From Prochlorococcus sp. AG-409-M05 (lineage in GTDB: Bacteria; Cyanobacteriota; Cyanobacteriia; PCC-6307; Cyanobiaceae), in the NCBI GenBank assembly GCA_003215435.1, contig QCKJ01000004.1, forward strand, positions 62,001 to 126,000: a stretch of DNA of 64,000 bases, read 5' to 3'. Positions 9,190-17,973 of the stretch are shown here, one piece after another. Made by a program: the position numbers and the translations under genes. Below the pieces are notes generated by a model that did not search any database, was not told where the DNA came from, and worked only from the letters and a program-made list of their open reading frames with translations. The number at the start of each line of letters is the position of its first letter. Position 1 is the stretch's first letter.

Positions 9190-9842
9190 TAGGAAGGGTA
9201 AGCAATATCTATTTCAGAAGCTCTCATCAAGTCAACTATTGATTGAAGCTCACCTCGATCTAACCTCAGTGAAAGAGGATGACCTATAAGCCTTGCGGAA
9301 GATTGAAAAATCTCTTCTATTGCCACAAGTCCGTTTTCACGGAGCGTTCTACCAGTGGCGACCAAATCGACAATAGCTTCAGCAATACCAGTAATCGGCC
9401 CAAGCTCTACAGAACCAGTCAAATGGACAAGTTCAACAGGAAGGTCTATCGAATCAAAAAAGCCTCGTGCGCAATGAGTGAATTTACTTGCGACCCTACA
9501 GTGAGGTGGGAGGTCCGAGGCTCTTAAATATCCGCTATCTTCCTTGACAGCAACTGCCATAGAACAACCTCCAAAACCAAGGTCGACAAGTTGGGCTACT
9601 GGCAATTGTTTCTCTTTTAAAACATCCAAACCTACGACTCCCAATTGAGCCTGACCATATGTGACATAGACAGGAACATCCGCGTTTCGAACCAAAAGGG
9701 CCCTGCCCCTACCACAGACTGATGGGATCATTAACTGACGATTATCAGGGTCCAAAACAGCAGAAAAATCTAACCCCGCGGCTTTAAATCGAGCCACTGA
9801 ATCTTTCAACAAAGCCCCTTTTGCAATCGCGACAGTGATCAT
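9189..9842 (-). CDS. hisG: ATP phosphoribosyltransferase, short form
   Basis: This enzyme catalyses the first step of histidine biosynthesis, ATP + PRPP to phosphoribosyl-ATP. The 217-residue length and the lack of the C-terminal regulatory ACT-like domain place it in the short HisG-S class, which needs HisZ as a regulatory partner; hisZ is not in this window. Characteristic are the N-terminal [14 protein letters not shown], the segment [20 protein letters not shown], and the PRPP loop region [16 protein letters not shown]. The ATG at 9842 gives the family-typical start; an in-frame ATG at 9860 would add six residues. The next gene overlaps the stop codon. It is divergent from gloB with about 29 bp between starts. 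Confidence 0.93.
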   Translation of the reverse strand: MITVAIAKGALLKDSVARFKAAGLDFSAVLDPDNRQLMIPSVCGRGRALLVRNADVPVYVTYGQAQLGVVGLDVLKEKQLPVAQLVDLGFGGCSMAVAVKEDSGYLRASDLPPHCRVASKFTHCARGFFDSIDLPVELVHLTGSVELGPITGIAEAIVDLVATGRTLRENGLVAIEEIFQSSARLIGHPLSLRLDRGELQSIVDLMRASEIDIAYPS

Positions 9843-9871
9843 GGAATTATTCTTCAACATAGACTCTAACG

Positions 9872-10654
9872 ATGACTAGGCCTCAAAGAGGTTTTTACCG
9901 AAGAAAAAATCTTCGTGATGTTTATGGCCTGCCTGTACTGCAGGACAACATCACTTGGATTTGGGTAGTAGGCAAAGAAGCTGTTGTAATTGATCCTGCA
10001 ATTGCAGCACCAGTAAAAACTTGGCTACATAGTCTTGATTTAAACCTAATTGCAGTTTTACAAACCCACCACCACTCTGACCACATCGGTGGAACGAAAG
10101 ATTTACTAAGGCAGTGGCCAAAAGCAGATGTTATAGCTGCAATAAAAGACCAAGCTCGCATTCCTTTTCAAACTATCTCGGTTGCCGAGGGTGACAAAAT
10201 AAATTTATTGAACTCAACGCTTGAGGTCCTTGAAGTACCCGGTCACACACTAGGGCATATTGCCTTTTTTATACCCAAAAATCCAGACAGCGGGGAGGAA
10301 TCAACGTTGTTTTGTGGAGACACTTTATTTGGGGCTGGTTGTGGAAGGTTATTCGAAGGAAGTCCTGAAGAAATGTATCTTTCATTAAAACGAATTGCCG
10401 ATTTACCTCTAGAGACAAGAATTTACTGTGCCCATGAATATACAGAAGCAAATTTATTGTGGGCCATGGGTATTAAGCCTACTGATATTGCAATCAGAGA
10501 AAGACTTAAAGAAGTTAAGAAAGTTCGTCATCGCGGAGGGTTGTCCTTGCCAAGCACAATTAAGATAGAGCTATCTACCAACCTCTTTCTGAAAGCGAAA
10601 ACTGCTGAAGAACTTGCGATACTACGTAAAAATAAAGATAACTGGAGAGGCTGA
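9872..10654 (+). CDS. gloB: Hydroxyacylglutathione hydrolase (glyoxalase II)
   Basis: This metallo-beta-lactamase-fold hydrolase converts S-D-lactoylglutathione to lactate and glutathione in methylglyoxal detoxification. The two-metal motif [10 protein letters not shown] (THxHxDH) lies near residue 70, followed by VPGHTLGH (metal His), LFCGDTLF (bridging Asp) and YCAHEYT (third His set). The 260-residue length matches glyoxalase II and includes the C-terminal helical substrate-binding domain. It fits with gor and the GST in the same neighbourhood as part of glutathione metabolism. The intergenic space to hisG is so small that the two divergent promoters must overlap. Confidence 0.92.
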   Translation: MTRPQRGFYRRKNLRDVYGLPVLQDNITWIWVVGKEAVVIDPAIAAPVKTWLHSLDLNLIAVLQTHHHSDHIGGTKDLLRQWPKADVIAAIKDQARIPFQTISVAEGDKINLLNSTLEVLEVPGHTLGHIAFFIPKNPDSGEESTLFCGDTLFGAGCGRLFEGSPEEMYLSLKRIADLPLETRIYCAHEYTEANLLWAMGIKPTDIAIRERLKEVKKVRHRGGLSLPSTIKIELSTNLFLKAKTAEELAILRKNKDNWRG

Positions 10655-10686
10655 AAGGTTTAATAGAGAGTAAAAATGAAACTTTT

Positions 10687-11082
10687 ATGACTCCTCCTCC
10701 TAAAGCGATCTCAACACAATCCGCACCTGCACCTGTTGGGCCTTACAACCAAGCCATTTGTGCAGGTGAATGGCTCTACTGTTCTGGTCAAATCGCACTT
10801 GAGCCTGAGACTGGTTTAATGACCGGAGAAGGCGATATTGAGGCTGAGACTAAACAGGTTTTAAGCAACTTGCTAGCCGTCTTAAAATCAGCAGGAGCAA
10901 GCTCTTCACAAGTAGTAAAAACAACTATTTATCTTATAAATCTTGGTGACTTTGAAAAAGTCAACTCGATTTATGCACAGACATTCGGCACCGGAGTCAG
11001 CCCTGCGCGCGCCTGTGTAGAAGTTTCTGCCCTACCAAAAGGAGCTCGAGTTGAGATCGACTGTGTAGCTTGGCTGGGGTAA
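10687..11082 (+). CDS. ridA: RidA family reactive-intermediate deaminase
   Basis: This small trimeric protein of the YjgF/YER057c/UK114 family hydrolyses reactive enamine/imine intermediates such as 2-aminoacrylate released by PLP enzymes. Family marks are GPYNQAICAG near the N-terminus, YCSGQIALEPETG, the central NLLAVLKSAGAS, and the C-terminal PARACVEVSALPKGARVEIDC, which holds the substrate-binding Arg and Glu. The 131-residue length is normal. It lies 32 bp after gloB on the same strand and may be co-transcribed with it. The assignment to the family is firm; the in vivo substrate is inferred. Confidence 0.92.
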   Translation: MTPPPKAISTQSAPAPVGPYNQAICAGEWLYCSGQIALEPETGLMTGEGDIEAETKQVLSNLLAVLKSAGASSSQVVKTTIYLINLGDFEKVNSIYAQTFGTGVSPARACVEVSALPKGARVEIDCVAWLG

Positions 11083-11148
11083 AACCCTTTAACCACAACC
11101 TTTACACTAAGCCCCAAAAATCCTATCTAAGGCCTTAAAGCAAGCATT

Positions 11149-11268
11149 TTGAAGCAACACTGGTCTGAAAGACTAGTTTGTTGGGCTACAAGCAAATGCC
11201 TTTTTTACTACCAAGAAGGACTTGAAAGCATTAATTACGAAGTTATAAAGCAAAAGATCCCAAAATAA
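11149..11268 (+). CDS. Candidate small ORF, 39 aa, unknown
   Basis: A TTG-initiated frame encodes a 39-residue peptide beginning KQHWSERLVC and ending YEVIKQKIPK. The composition (Trp, Tyr, Cys, balanced charges) looks protein-like rather than random, and it sits alone in the 232-bp gap between ridA and the next small gene. No ribosome-binding site is evident and no family was recognised. It is only a candidate; conservation in related genomes would decide. Confidence 0.2.
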   Translation: MKQHWSERLVCWATSKCLFYYQEGLESINYEVIKQKIPK

Positions 11269-11314
11269 ACACTTAAATCACCCATAGGTATCCCGTGATT
11301 GTCTAGATTAAGTC

Positions 11315-11557
11315 TTGAACTGCGACAAACCATTGGCCGTAGCCAAGCTGACTATTGGAGAACTTGAGGCTGGCTATCCGCTTTACTGCAAAGCTCTAAG
11401 GCGATTGCTTCAAGAAGGACGGAGCACAGCAGAGATACAACGCACCGTCTGCTGGGGCCACCTTGAAACATTAAACCGTTGTCTTCCAGGGAGATACAAA
11501 GCTCCTTCATATCTTCTAGTACTCATTAAACGAGATCTTGAACAGCCAAAGGAATAA
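11315..11557 (+). CDS. Small conserved picocyanobacterial protein (DUF3136-like)
   Basis: This is a soluble protein of up to 80 residues with no signal peptide or membrane segment. The core TIGELEAGYPLYCKALRRLL followed by a Trp-containing helix and CLPGRYKAP recalls the small cyanobacterial family DUF3136, recognised from memory and therefore tentative. Starts are ambiguous: TTG at 11315 or TTG at 11333, neither with a clear ribosome-binding site. It converges on cbbX with a 31-bp gap. The function is unknown; proximity to the carboxysome operon is probably incidental since it is on the opposite strand. Confidence 0.6.
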   Translation: MNCDKPLAVAKLTIGELEAGYPLYCKALRRLLQEGRSTAEIQRTVCWGHLETLNRCLPGRYKAPSYLLVLIKRDLEQPKE

Positions 11558-11570
11558 GGGTCAGGTCTCT

Positions 11571-11593
11571 AAAAAACTGATTTATCTTTCAGT
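11571..11593 (-). terminator. Possible terminator of the carboxysome operon
   Basis: Read on the minus strand, ACTGA-N8-TCAGT (11593-11576) is followed by a run of six T. The 5-bp stem is weak and overlaps the cbbX stop codon, so the call rests mainly on the T run and the position at the end of the operon. Confidence 0.3.
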
Positions 11594-12503
11594 CCAGACC
11601 AGTCAAAGGGACAGAAGGATCTCTTCCCTCTATCTCTCCTTGAAACACTCGACTAGCCAAAATATCCTCAGCTTCAATAGTCATTAATTCTTCACGGCTT
11701 AGCATTTGCCCCATTCGAGAAAAAAGTCTATTTGCTTGTCTTAATCGACTTCGATCAATCGCGTTTCTTATGGAACGTGCATTTGCAAAGAAAGGAAGTT
11801 CCTTTCGCCTTTGAATATAATCTTGAAATGAAACATAGGCCTTTTTGCTAAAGCAATAGCCCTGACAATCAAGAAAAATTTTGGCGATTTTCATTAGCTC
11901 CTCATTATTGTAATCAGGAAAATCAATATGATGAGAAATTCTGGAAGATAGTCCAGGGTTTGACTGATAAAAAGAATCCATTCGATCCTTATAACCAGCT
12001 AAAACAACAACAAATTCGCACCTCTTCTTCTCCATCTCTTGGAGCAGAATTTCTACAGCTTCTGAGCCATAATCTCTTTCATTTCCTTCCTTGTAGAGGT
12101 AATAGGCCTCATCAATAAAAAGAACACCTCCTTGAGATCTCTTGATGATTTCCTTTGTTTTTGGAGCAGTATGCCCAACATATTGACCAACAAGGTCATC
12201 TCTTGTGACCGTAACAAGGTGTCCCTTTCTCAAATAACCAAGCCTATGGAGAATCTCCGAGATACGTCCAGCGACTGTAGTTTTACCTGTCCCAGGCCTC
12301 CCAGTAAAAGACATATGTAGTCCTGGCATCGTATTAGGCAGATCAAATCCCTGTCTGGCTTTATCAACCAAAAGCAAAGCTGCTATTTCCCTTATTCTTG
12401 TTTTCACTGGTTTGAGTCCTATAAGCTCAACATCTAGTTGATCAAGAACTTCTCTAACCCCAGATTCTGAATAAGCCGAAGAAAGGTCAATCAAGGAGTC
12501 CAT
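11589..12503 (-). CDS. cbbX: AAA+ RuBisCO activase CbbX
   Basis: CbbX remodels inhibited RuBisCO by pulling on the large-subunit C-terminus. The 304-residue protein has an N-terminal helical part ([19 protein letters not shown]), Walker [10 protein letters not shown], a pore-loop region [10 protein letters not shown], Walker [12 protein letters not shown] and sensor region [14 protein letters not shown], all in the order of known CbbX. The ATG at 12503, preceded by GGAAGAG, is preferred over a TTG at 12518. It overlaps the acRAF stop by 17 bp and is the last gene of the carboxysome cluster. CbbX is best known with red-type RuBisCO, so its pairing with form IA is notable; activity on this enzyme is inferred. 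Confidence 0.9.
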   Translation of the reverse strand: MDSLIDLSSAYSESGVREVLDQLDVELIGLKPVKTRIREIAALLLVDKARQGFDLPNTMPGLHMSFTGRPGTGKTTVAGRISEILHRLGYLRKGHLVTVTRDDLVGQYVGHTAPKTKEIIKRSQGGVLFIDEAYYLYKEGNERDYGSEAVEILLQEMEKKRCEFVVVLAGYKDRMDSFYQSNPGLSSRISHHIDFPDYNNEELMKIAKIFLDCQGYCFSKKAYVSFQDYIQRRKELPFFANARSIRNAIDRSRLRQANRLFSRMGQMLSREELMTIEAEDILASRVFQGEIEGRDPSVPLTGLD

Positions 12504-12741
12504 CAATCTCTTCCGCAAATTGATAGTCAGTTTTAGTCAATTCCGCCCCTTGATCCTCACTCTCTGGGCGCAAAGTAATGTTCACATAATTGGTGCCAAA
12601 ACTAATATCAGGGAAACGTTTGGTTTCTTCACTATATGCACCAAGACGATCTAAGAAATCTCTTGTAGCTTCATAAGTCTTGAATTCAAATCGCCTTTCA
12701 AGACGGAAAGGTCGCTGACGTTCTTGCCATTTATCCATCAC
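12487..12741 (-). CDS. acRAF: Alpha-carboxysome RuBisCO assembly factor (PCD-like)
   Basis: This 84-residue protein has the pterin-4a-carbinolamine dehydratase fold adapted as a RuBisCO assembly factor in alpha-carboxysome operons. The sequence has the PCD-like core ([19 protein letters not shown], then [16 protein letters not shown] and [13 protein letters not shown]) but the canonical PCD catalytic H-H-P arrangement is not apparent: the expected first-His region reads [13 protein letters not shown]. This agrees with a chaperone rather than an enzyme. It lies between csoS1E and cbbX on the same strand and overlaps cbbX by 17 bp. The family identity is firm from context and sequence; the mechanism is from published work on the family. 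Confidence 0.87.
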   Translation of the reverse strand: MMDKWQERQRPFRLERRFEFKTYEATRDFLDRLGAYSEETKRFPDISFGTNYVNITLRPESEDQGAELTKTDYQFAEEIDGLLD

Positions 12742-12828
12742 AGCTTTAATTCTTGACTTGGGACGAACCTAGAATAACTAACAAATTTCTGCCCTGTTAA
12801 ATCTTAAATTCACTCAAAAAAAATTGTT

Positions 12829-13437
12829 TTAATAACGTCTTTTAGCACCACTAGACCTTAATGCGGGCTCAACTTCTAAATGAGGTCGGGCAATTATGTG
12901 AGCAGCAACTAATCCGTCTCCAACACGATCACAAGCATCAGCACCCGCTCTAACAGATGCATTTACAGCACCAGTCTCGCCGCGAACCATAACCGTCACA
13001 TAACCACCTCCAACATATTCCCTAGCAATCAAGAAAACTTCAGCTGCCTTGGTCATCGCATCTGCAGCTTCAATAGCAGGGACCATCCCACGAGTTTCAA
13101 TCATTCCCAATGCAACTCCTTGAATTTGAGGTTCATCAGAACGAGAAGTCCTCCTAGATCTGAGAGTAGTCCCGCTACCACCAGTCGATGAGTTATTGCC
13201 TGATCTTGAGTTACTGCGCGAAGGACCAGAACCCCCCTTAGGTACTTTTGCAGTATTTTCTGTTGAGCTCAAGCTTTCAGAAGTTGATACTCCTTTTATG
13301 GGTGTAGCAAGGGGTACAACGTCTACTGTTTGAGGAACCTTAGATGAGCTACTTCTGGCAGAACCTTTTTTAATACTTCCAGCTCCATTCTTTTCAGAGG
13401 AGTTGTCAGAACGTTTCCTAGGGGTTGAATTAGTCAT
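12829..13437 (-). CDS. csoS1E: Carboxysome shell protein CsoS1E (BMC hexamer with extended N-terminus)
   Basis: The C-terminal ~95 residues are a bacterial-microcompartment domain almost identical to CsoS1 (ALGMIETRGMVPAIEAADAM, then the pore-lining REYVGGGYVTVMVRGE). The first ~105 residues are a Ser/Gly/Thr/Lys/Arg-rich, low-complexity and presumably disordered extension ending in LRSRRTSRSDEP. Ordinary CsoS1 is ~100 residues, so this is a distinct paralogue of the type called CsoS1E in low-light Prochlorococcus and marine Synechococcus. It follows csoS4B and precedes acRAF. The basic extension could bind RuBisCO, CsoS2 or another cargo; this is inference. Confidence 0.85.
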   Translation of the reverse strand: MTNSTPRKRSDNSSEKNGAGSIKKGSARSSSSKVPQTVDVVPLATPIKGVSTSESLSSTENTAKVPKGGSGPSRSNSRSGNNSSTGGSGTTLRSRRTSRSDEPQIQGVALGMIETRGMVPAIEAADAMTKAAEVFLIAREYVGGGYVTVMVRGETGAVNASVRAGADACDRVGDGLVAAHIIARPHLEVEPALRSSGAKRRY

Positions 13438-13484
13438 GAAACAAAAAACAAAAAGTCAGTAGAAGAGAAAGGATTCAATTGCCT

Positions 13485-13736
13485 CTACCCATCAGGAGTC
13501 CAATGATCAATAATTCCTCCAATAGTGAGATCTGTTTGTATTGCAGGATTAGGACAAGCAAATCTTGCAGCAGAGCCACTAGCTGTAAAAACCCAGTTAC
13601 CTTCTCTAGCTCCAACTGGGTCAACAGCAACCAATTGCTTTCCTTTATTAGTTCGCAATATACGTAAGTGCATATGACCTAATCCCTCGACACGTTGGGT
13701 ACACACCAGGCGCCCCATTACTTGCATGATTTCCAT
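13485..13736 (-). CDS. csoS4B: Carboxysome vertex pentamer CsoS4B
   Basis: This protein of the CcmL/EutN/CsoS4 pentamer family caps icosahedral vertices of the shell. The 83-residue product starts MEIMQVMGRLVCTQRV and has the family elements LVAVDPVGAREGNWVF and ASGSAAR, ending with DLTIGGIIDHW. Its ATG at 13736 overlaps the TGA of csoS4A (TGATG), so translation is probably coupled and gives matched amounts of the two pentamers. A TTG at 13739 is less likely. Vertex proteins are needed in very small copy number per shell. Confidence 0.93.
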   Translation of the reverse strand: MEIMQVMGRLVCTQRVEGLGHMHLRILRTNKGKQLVAVDPVGAREGNWVFTASGSAARFACPNPAIQTDLTIGGIIDHWTPDG

Positions 13737-14011
13737 CAAACATTTCCTCCCAGTTGAGGACTAGGAGACTCAGGGTCCCAATGGTCAATAATCCCAACAA
13801 TCGTAAGATCACTTGGATAAGACTTACTTCCTGCTGCCTCTCTTGCAGCGGAACTCCCCACACAAATTACCCAGTCATCTGGCTTACAACCCACAGCGTC
13901 AACTGCAACTTTTTTAGAGCTCCCATCCAAGACAACCTGAAGGTGTCTATGTTCAAATCCTGGGATTCGGTTGGTTGAAACAAGTGGTTTTAAGACCTTA
14001 CAAATCAACAT
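13736..14011 (-). CDS. csoS4A: Carboxysome vertex pentamer CsoS4A
   Basis: This is the second EutN/CcmL-type pentameric vertex protein, 91 residues. MLICKVLKPLVSTNRI, VAVDAVGCKPDDWVICVGSSAARE and DLTIVGIIDHWDPE match the family core; it differs from CsoS4B by an extra ~8-residue C-terminal tail (SPSPQLGGNV). The ATG at 14011 is one base after the csoSCA stop and its own stop overlaps the csoS4B start, making a tightly coupled csoSCA-csoS4A-csoS4B unit. Both paralogues are standard in alpha-carboxysome operons. Confidence 0.93.
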   Translation of the reverse strand: MLICKVLKPLVSTNRIPGFEHRHLQVVLDGSSKKVAVDAVGCKPDDWVICVGSSAAREAAGSKSYPSDLTIVGIIDHWDPESPSPQLGGNV

Positions 14012-14012
14012 G

Positions 14013-15554
14013 TCAGTGAGCCTCCTGAAGATCAGGTTCTAGTGAAGAACCTACAACCTCTGCTGGAGCTTTTTTATCACGGTCCCTAATAGTTAGAAGC
14101 GTATGTAACAGCCCATCATCTACCAAATCTCGATAGCGTGAAGCAATTGCACTATTAACCCGTAGACAATCAGCTAATGCTCGCCCTCTTGCTCCAGGAA
14201 CTTTCCCAGAATAGTCAAAACGAATAACAACTGGTATGGGCAAATCTCGGGACACATTTAAGCCTTTAAAAATTTTCACGCCAACATCTAAGTCAGGGGC
14301 ACCTTCCTCAACAGTATCTAGATGAGAAAAATAAGTAAGGTTTCTCAAATGCACTTCTTTAAACCCTATACCAACACCAATAAACCTTTCTGCATGACCT
14401 GCATCTGGATAAGGGCCATCATGCAAGTTACGAACATAGTCAATCTGTGAAAGATTATTGGTTATCAACTGCGTAATAAAAGAAAGCATTCCTTTGTCTA
14501 CATTCTCAGGTGAACTAGCCTCAACTATTTCAAAAATCTTCTGAGTTGCATGCTCTTTTGACAGATGTTCAGTCTCTTTATAAACCTTCAAAGCACAAAT
14601 CCACTTATCCAAAGACATCTTGCTATCAACAGAAGGAACATGTACTCGAATTGCATCTGTATCAGTATCAAGGCCAATCAAAAGGAGGTCAACAGAAGCT
14701 CCACAACAAAAACTGTTCTCAACTGACTCACGGAAATCAAGTAATCGTTGCAAGCCGGCCTGAGCAGCAACAGCATCATCACTACCATGCGCTGCACATC
14801 CTTGGTGAGAAGGATCAACTGAGCTAAAATGATAAGTAACAACTTTTAGATAACGTGTTGGGGATGCAGATGAATTCGGGATACCTTCCCTATAACGACT
14901 ATGTTCAGTTTTAATCCAACGGTTGACTGTATTCTCAACATCAAATAAGGCTCCCGCATGAGAACGTCGTCGTACGGCACTGAAGGGGATTCTTAATACA
15001 TAAGCAATTGAATGGGCTAACCGTCCATCTGCGCAAGGAGTCACATCAAGAAGATGAAACCCACAATCTGTTAAAAATGATTGGAAAGCTACTGCTTCAG
15101 GGCTTTCTTCTCCTCCATGTAAGGGGTCAGAGTTGAAAAACTGCTCACTAACTTTTTGATGAGCCTGAAAGACGCATGAAGCAAACAATGCTCTCATGTC
15201 AAGAGGGTTGACCCATGCCCTCTCAAGGACATGAGAAGGTAATTCAAAACCCAATTGAGATCGACTGAGCTCTTGGGCTTTAATTACGAAATCTTGATCA
15301 TGCTGAAGAGCCGAGACACTTTTTAGCAAAGGCACAATTTTGTCGAATCTGTCTTTGACCGAAGCCTCATATTCTTCCAATCGCTGATTAACCGCTACAT
15401 TCGATAGGGGATGGTGTAGAGAGTTTCCTCGCCTGTGGAAGGTATTGACTACTAGTTCCGGAGAGTCTTGCCGCTTCGCATGACGCTTGCGAGGTGCTGT
15501 AGGGCCACGAAAGCGTTCTGCATTTTTGGCCAAACTTCGATTGCGATAGGCCAT
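14013..15554 (-). CDS. csoSCA: Carboxysomal carbonic anhydrase CsoSCA
   Basis: CsoSCA (CsoS3) is a shell-associated beta-class carbonic anhydrase that dehydrates bicarbonate to CO2 inside the carboxysome. In this 513-residue sequence the zinc and catalytic residues are visible: C174, D176 and R178 in TPCADGR, H242 in VVTYHF and C253 in HQGCAAHGSDD, spaced like those of the Halothiobacillus enzyme. The N-terminal ~40 residues are basic and Pro-rich (FRGPTAPRKRHAKRQ), probably the RuBisCO-binding/targeting peptide. A helical N-domain, catalytic domain and degenerate pseudo-repeat C-domain account for the length. It follows csoS2 and is one base from csoS4A. Confidence 0.95.
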   Translation of the reverse strand: MAYRNRSLAKNAERFRGPTAPRKRHAKRQDSPELVVNTFHRRGNSLHHPLSNVAVNQRLEEYEASVKDRFDKIVPLLKSVSALQHDQDFVIKAQELSRSQLGFELPSHVLERAWVNPLDMRALFASCVFQAHQKVSEQFFNSDPLHGGEESPEAVAFQSFLTDCGFHLLDVTPCADGRLAHSIAYVLRIPFSAVRRRSHAGALFDVENTVNRWIKTEHSRYREGIPNSSASPTRYLKVVTYHFSSVDPSHQGCAAHGSDDAVAAQAGLQRLLDFRESVENSFCCGASVDLLLIGLDTDTDAIRVHVPSVDSKMSLDKWICALKVYKETEHLSKEHATQKIFEIVEASSPENVDKGMLSFITQLITNNLSQIDYVRNLHDGPYPDAGHAERFIGVGIGFKEVHLRNLTYFSHLDTVEEGAPDLDVGVKIFKGLNVSRDLPIPVVIRFDYSGKVPGARGRALADCLRVNSAIASRYRDLVDDGLLHTLLTIRDRDKKAPAEVVGSSLEPDLQEAH

Positions 15555-15561
15555 TACCTAC

Positions 15562-17919
15562 TCAGCCCCTTGCTCCGCCAGAAAAAGTGACAAGCTGCCC
15601 TTCATGGGTGTTTCCACTTGATCCAGTTATTAAGAAGTCTGGCTTTAAGAGTTCTTCATTCCGCTTGGAGCTCACTGGAGGCATTGCACCCATTGGGCCT
15701 GGCCGTGAAGGATTACGTCGGCGAGCAGAGGCACCTTCAGTCCCCGTCACAGATTCACCTCTAGCCCAATCATCTCCAGTAATATTTAGGCCTGCAGACT
15801 GACCCTCGCCAGTAATCCGAGAGCGTGGTCGAGATTCATCCTCTTCTCCAATTGACTCATTTAAAGGAAGAGCATTGAACTCTCTTTGTTTCCGATCAAA
15901 ACGGAACTGCTCTGTACCGGTGACCTTCTCAGGTGCCATGTCAAATGGTCCCGTGATCCTAGAACCATTTTCATAACTTGTACCTGTTACCGCAGACTGC
16001 TGTTCTCTCTCTGCCTGAGCAGCCCTGGCAGGGGATTGAACTGTGAATTTAGTACCAAAAGCACTCTCCGATGCGACCCTATTGTCATCAGTAGGAAGTG
16101 TGTTTTTAGCGACGCACGCCTGAGAAAATTGGTCAGAACCAACGTAAGGAGTTCCGGTCAAGCTTTCACAGGCACCCTTAGTAGCTCCTGTCATAACCCC
16201 ACCGATACCTGGCTGCTGCCCTGTCATTCGAGCTCCTGGTGTTCCAAGCCTGTTAGGGGTTCTCTGTTGGATTTCATCAACAGAACGTGAGTTGCACCTG
16301 TCAACTGCTTGCTCAACCCCAGCATATGGAGTACCTGTTACAGCCTTACAAGTTCCAGGCTCATCACCTGTGACCAGATCAGATCTACCTGTAAGTGTTC
16401 CACTAACAGCCTGAGACTTATTGGTAAGACTTAAACCAACTTTCGCTGCCTCAGGTGCTGGTTTACCGCCACAAAAAGATTGGTATTGCTGTGGTCCAAC
16501 ATATTCATCCCCTGTAACGTTCTTACAACTTCCTGGCTCATTACCTGTCACAAATTCTGAGCGTGCAACATTTGTTCCTGTTACACCTGAACCACGCAAA
16601 GTATTAAATAAGCCAACTTTCTCAGCAGGTCTACCTTCAGGTAGTGGATCTGATCCCAAGTATTGATCACCTGTAAGCCCCCTATTAGCACCAGACTCAT
16701 CCCCAGTCACTTTTGAAGAACGCCCAACCATCACTCCACTCACCTTCCTTCCATCAAGTGTGAGGCTCTGACCAACTTTACGGGGAGATGGCTGCACACC
16801 ACCGCAATAAGAATTTGATTGATTTGCAGATATATATTCTGTTCCTGTAAGTGTCTTACAAGTTCCGGGCTCGTCTCCAGTAACTTTCTCAGAACGTCCG
16901 ACTTCATTACCAGTCACCCTATTCCCGTGAGTTGTATTTGTAACTGCAACTTTAGAAGGCTGGCCAGGTGAAGGAGCAGCTTGGCAAAAAGTCTCAAAAA
17001 CTTCTGATCCTAAATATTGTGTTCCAGTAATTGACCTGCAAGTACTGGCCTCATTACCAGTCGTTTGAGTGGACCTATTGGCCTGTGTTCCAGTTACTAG
17101 CTGTCCTGAATTAGTCTCACTTTGTCCAACTTTCCAATGGGCATCTGCAGCAACGTTTTGCTTCGAACCATTTCTGTTCGGACCACAAGGACGTGCAGTG
17201 CCAGAACGTTGCTTACCGGTAGAACCACTCTTGCTGCGAAGTTCCCGTACTCTTTGTGACAGCTCCCTACTAGTGAGGTCAGGGTCTCCCTGACGAGCAA
17301 CTGAAGCTGGAGAAGAAGGTTGCTTACCTGCTGTTTTTCCATGTTTTGATTGCGCTTCACGACGAGCTAGTACGATTGCTCTACTAGGGTTTTGAATAGC
17401 GCGACGCTTATTAGTCGAACGACGACCTTTAGATGTCAGGCTTGAATCTGATGATCTTTGTGAAATAGATAATGATTTTGGTGATTCAAAAGGAACTTGA
17501 TCTTTTTCCTTGCAATCATCGCAACAGTACTTGATATCAACTTGTTTTGCAGAAGTAGCTGTTTTGTTTTCAACATCTACTCTTGTACGGTCCTTACTTT
17601 TATCTGCTCTCTTACCATGACGAGAAAGTGCTTCTCTCCGTTCGAGAACCAACTCTCTACTTGGCATACTTACTTTTTTGGTAGTTATCCTTGGAGATGA
17701 ACTAACAGCAGAAATACTAGAACTTTTATAGGAGCTTGAACTTGGCGTTTTTGGCATGCCATGTTGCACAGCAGACGAATCCGTTCTGGTAGCACGCGCA
17801 TCAGTAGCAGAACGGACTCGATTTTCTTTTGATCCGTTGACTGTAAGAGCTTTTTTGCCGCCTTGACTAAGAGCCTTTCGGCGCTCAAGTACTAAATCGC
17901 GACTAGATTGTTTTGCCAT
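15562..17919 (-). CDS. csoS2: Carboxysome scaffold protein CsoS2
   Basis: This intrinsically disordered 785-residue scaffold links RuBisCO to the shell. Four N-repeats with the R-xxx-L-x-x-R-R pattern lie at about 5-25, 86-107, 178-199 and 216-237 (RuBisCO-binding in known CsoS2). Six M-repeats built of VTG/ITG triplets with paired Cys lie at about 263-312, 323-372, 381-429, 434-483, 493-542 and 558-602; the third lacks the usual Cys pair. The C-terminal domain ends in the shell-anchoring FLITGSSGNT and LVTFSGGARG. An extra C132-C133-x-x-C136 cluster between N2 and N3 is unusual. A cbbS-csoS2 hairpin lies upstream. Confidence 0.95.
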   Translation of the reverse strand: MAKQSSRDLVLERRKALSQGGKKALTVNGSKENRVRSATDARATRTDSSAVQHGMPKTPSSSSYKSSSISAVSSSPRITTKKVSMPSRELVLERREALSRHGKRADKSKDRTRVDVENKTATSAKQVDIKYCCDDCKEKDQVPFESPKSLSISQRSSDSSLTSKGRRSTNKRRAIQNPSRAIVLARREAQSKHGKTAGKQPSSPASVARQGDPDLTSRELSQRVRELRSKSGSTGKQRSGTARPCGPNRNGSKQNVAADAHWKVGQSETNSGQLVTGTQANRSTQTTGNEASTCRSITGTQYLGSEVFETFCQAAPSPGQPSKVAVTNTTHGNRVTGNEVGRSEKVTGDEPGTCKTLTGTEYISANQSNSYCGGVQPSPRKVGQSLTLDGRKVSGVMVGRSSKVTGDESGANRGLTGDQYLGSDPLPEGRPAEKVGLFNTLRGSGVTGTNVARSEFVTGNEPGSCKNVTGDEYVGPQQYQSFCGGKPAPEAAKVGLSLTNKSQAVSGTLTGRSDLVTGDEPGTCKAVTGTPYAGVEQAVDRCNSRSVDEIQQRTPNRLGTPGARMTGQQPGIGGVMTGATKGACESLTGTPYVGSDQFSQACVAKNTLPTDDNRVASESAFGTKFTVQSPARAAQAEREQQSAVTGTSYENGSRITGPFDMAPEKVTGTEQFRFDRKQREFNALPLNESIGEEDESRPRSRITGEGQSAGLNITGDDWARGESVTGTEGASARRRNPSRPGPMGAMPPVSSKRNEELLKPDFLITGSSGNTHEGQLVTFSGGARG

Positions 17920-17973
17920 GTCTACCCAAAAGGAACGTCTTAAATAGAGAAGAGGTAATCTTCTCGAAGAAAA

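Noticed and set aside
15562-17919. Open frames on the plus strand opposite csoS2
   Set aside because: They arise from the repetitive codon use of CsoS2 repeats and have no plausible starts or protein-like content.
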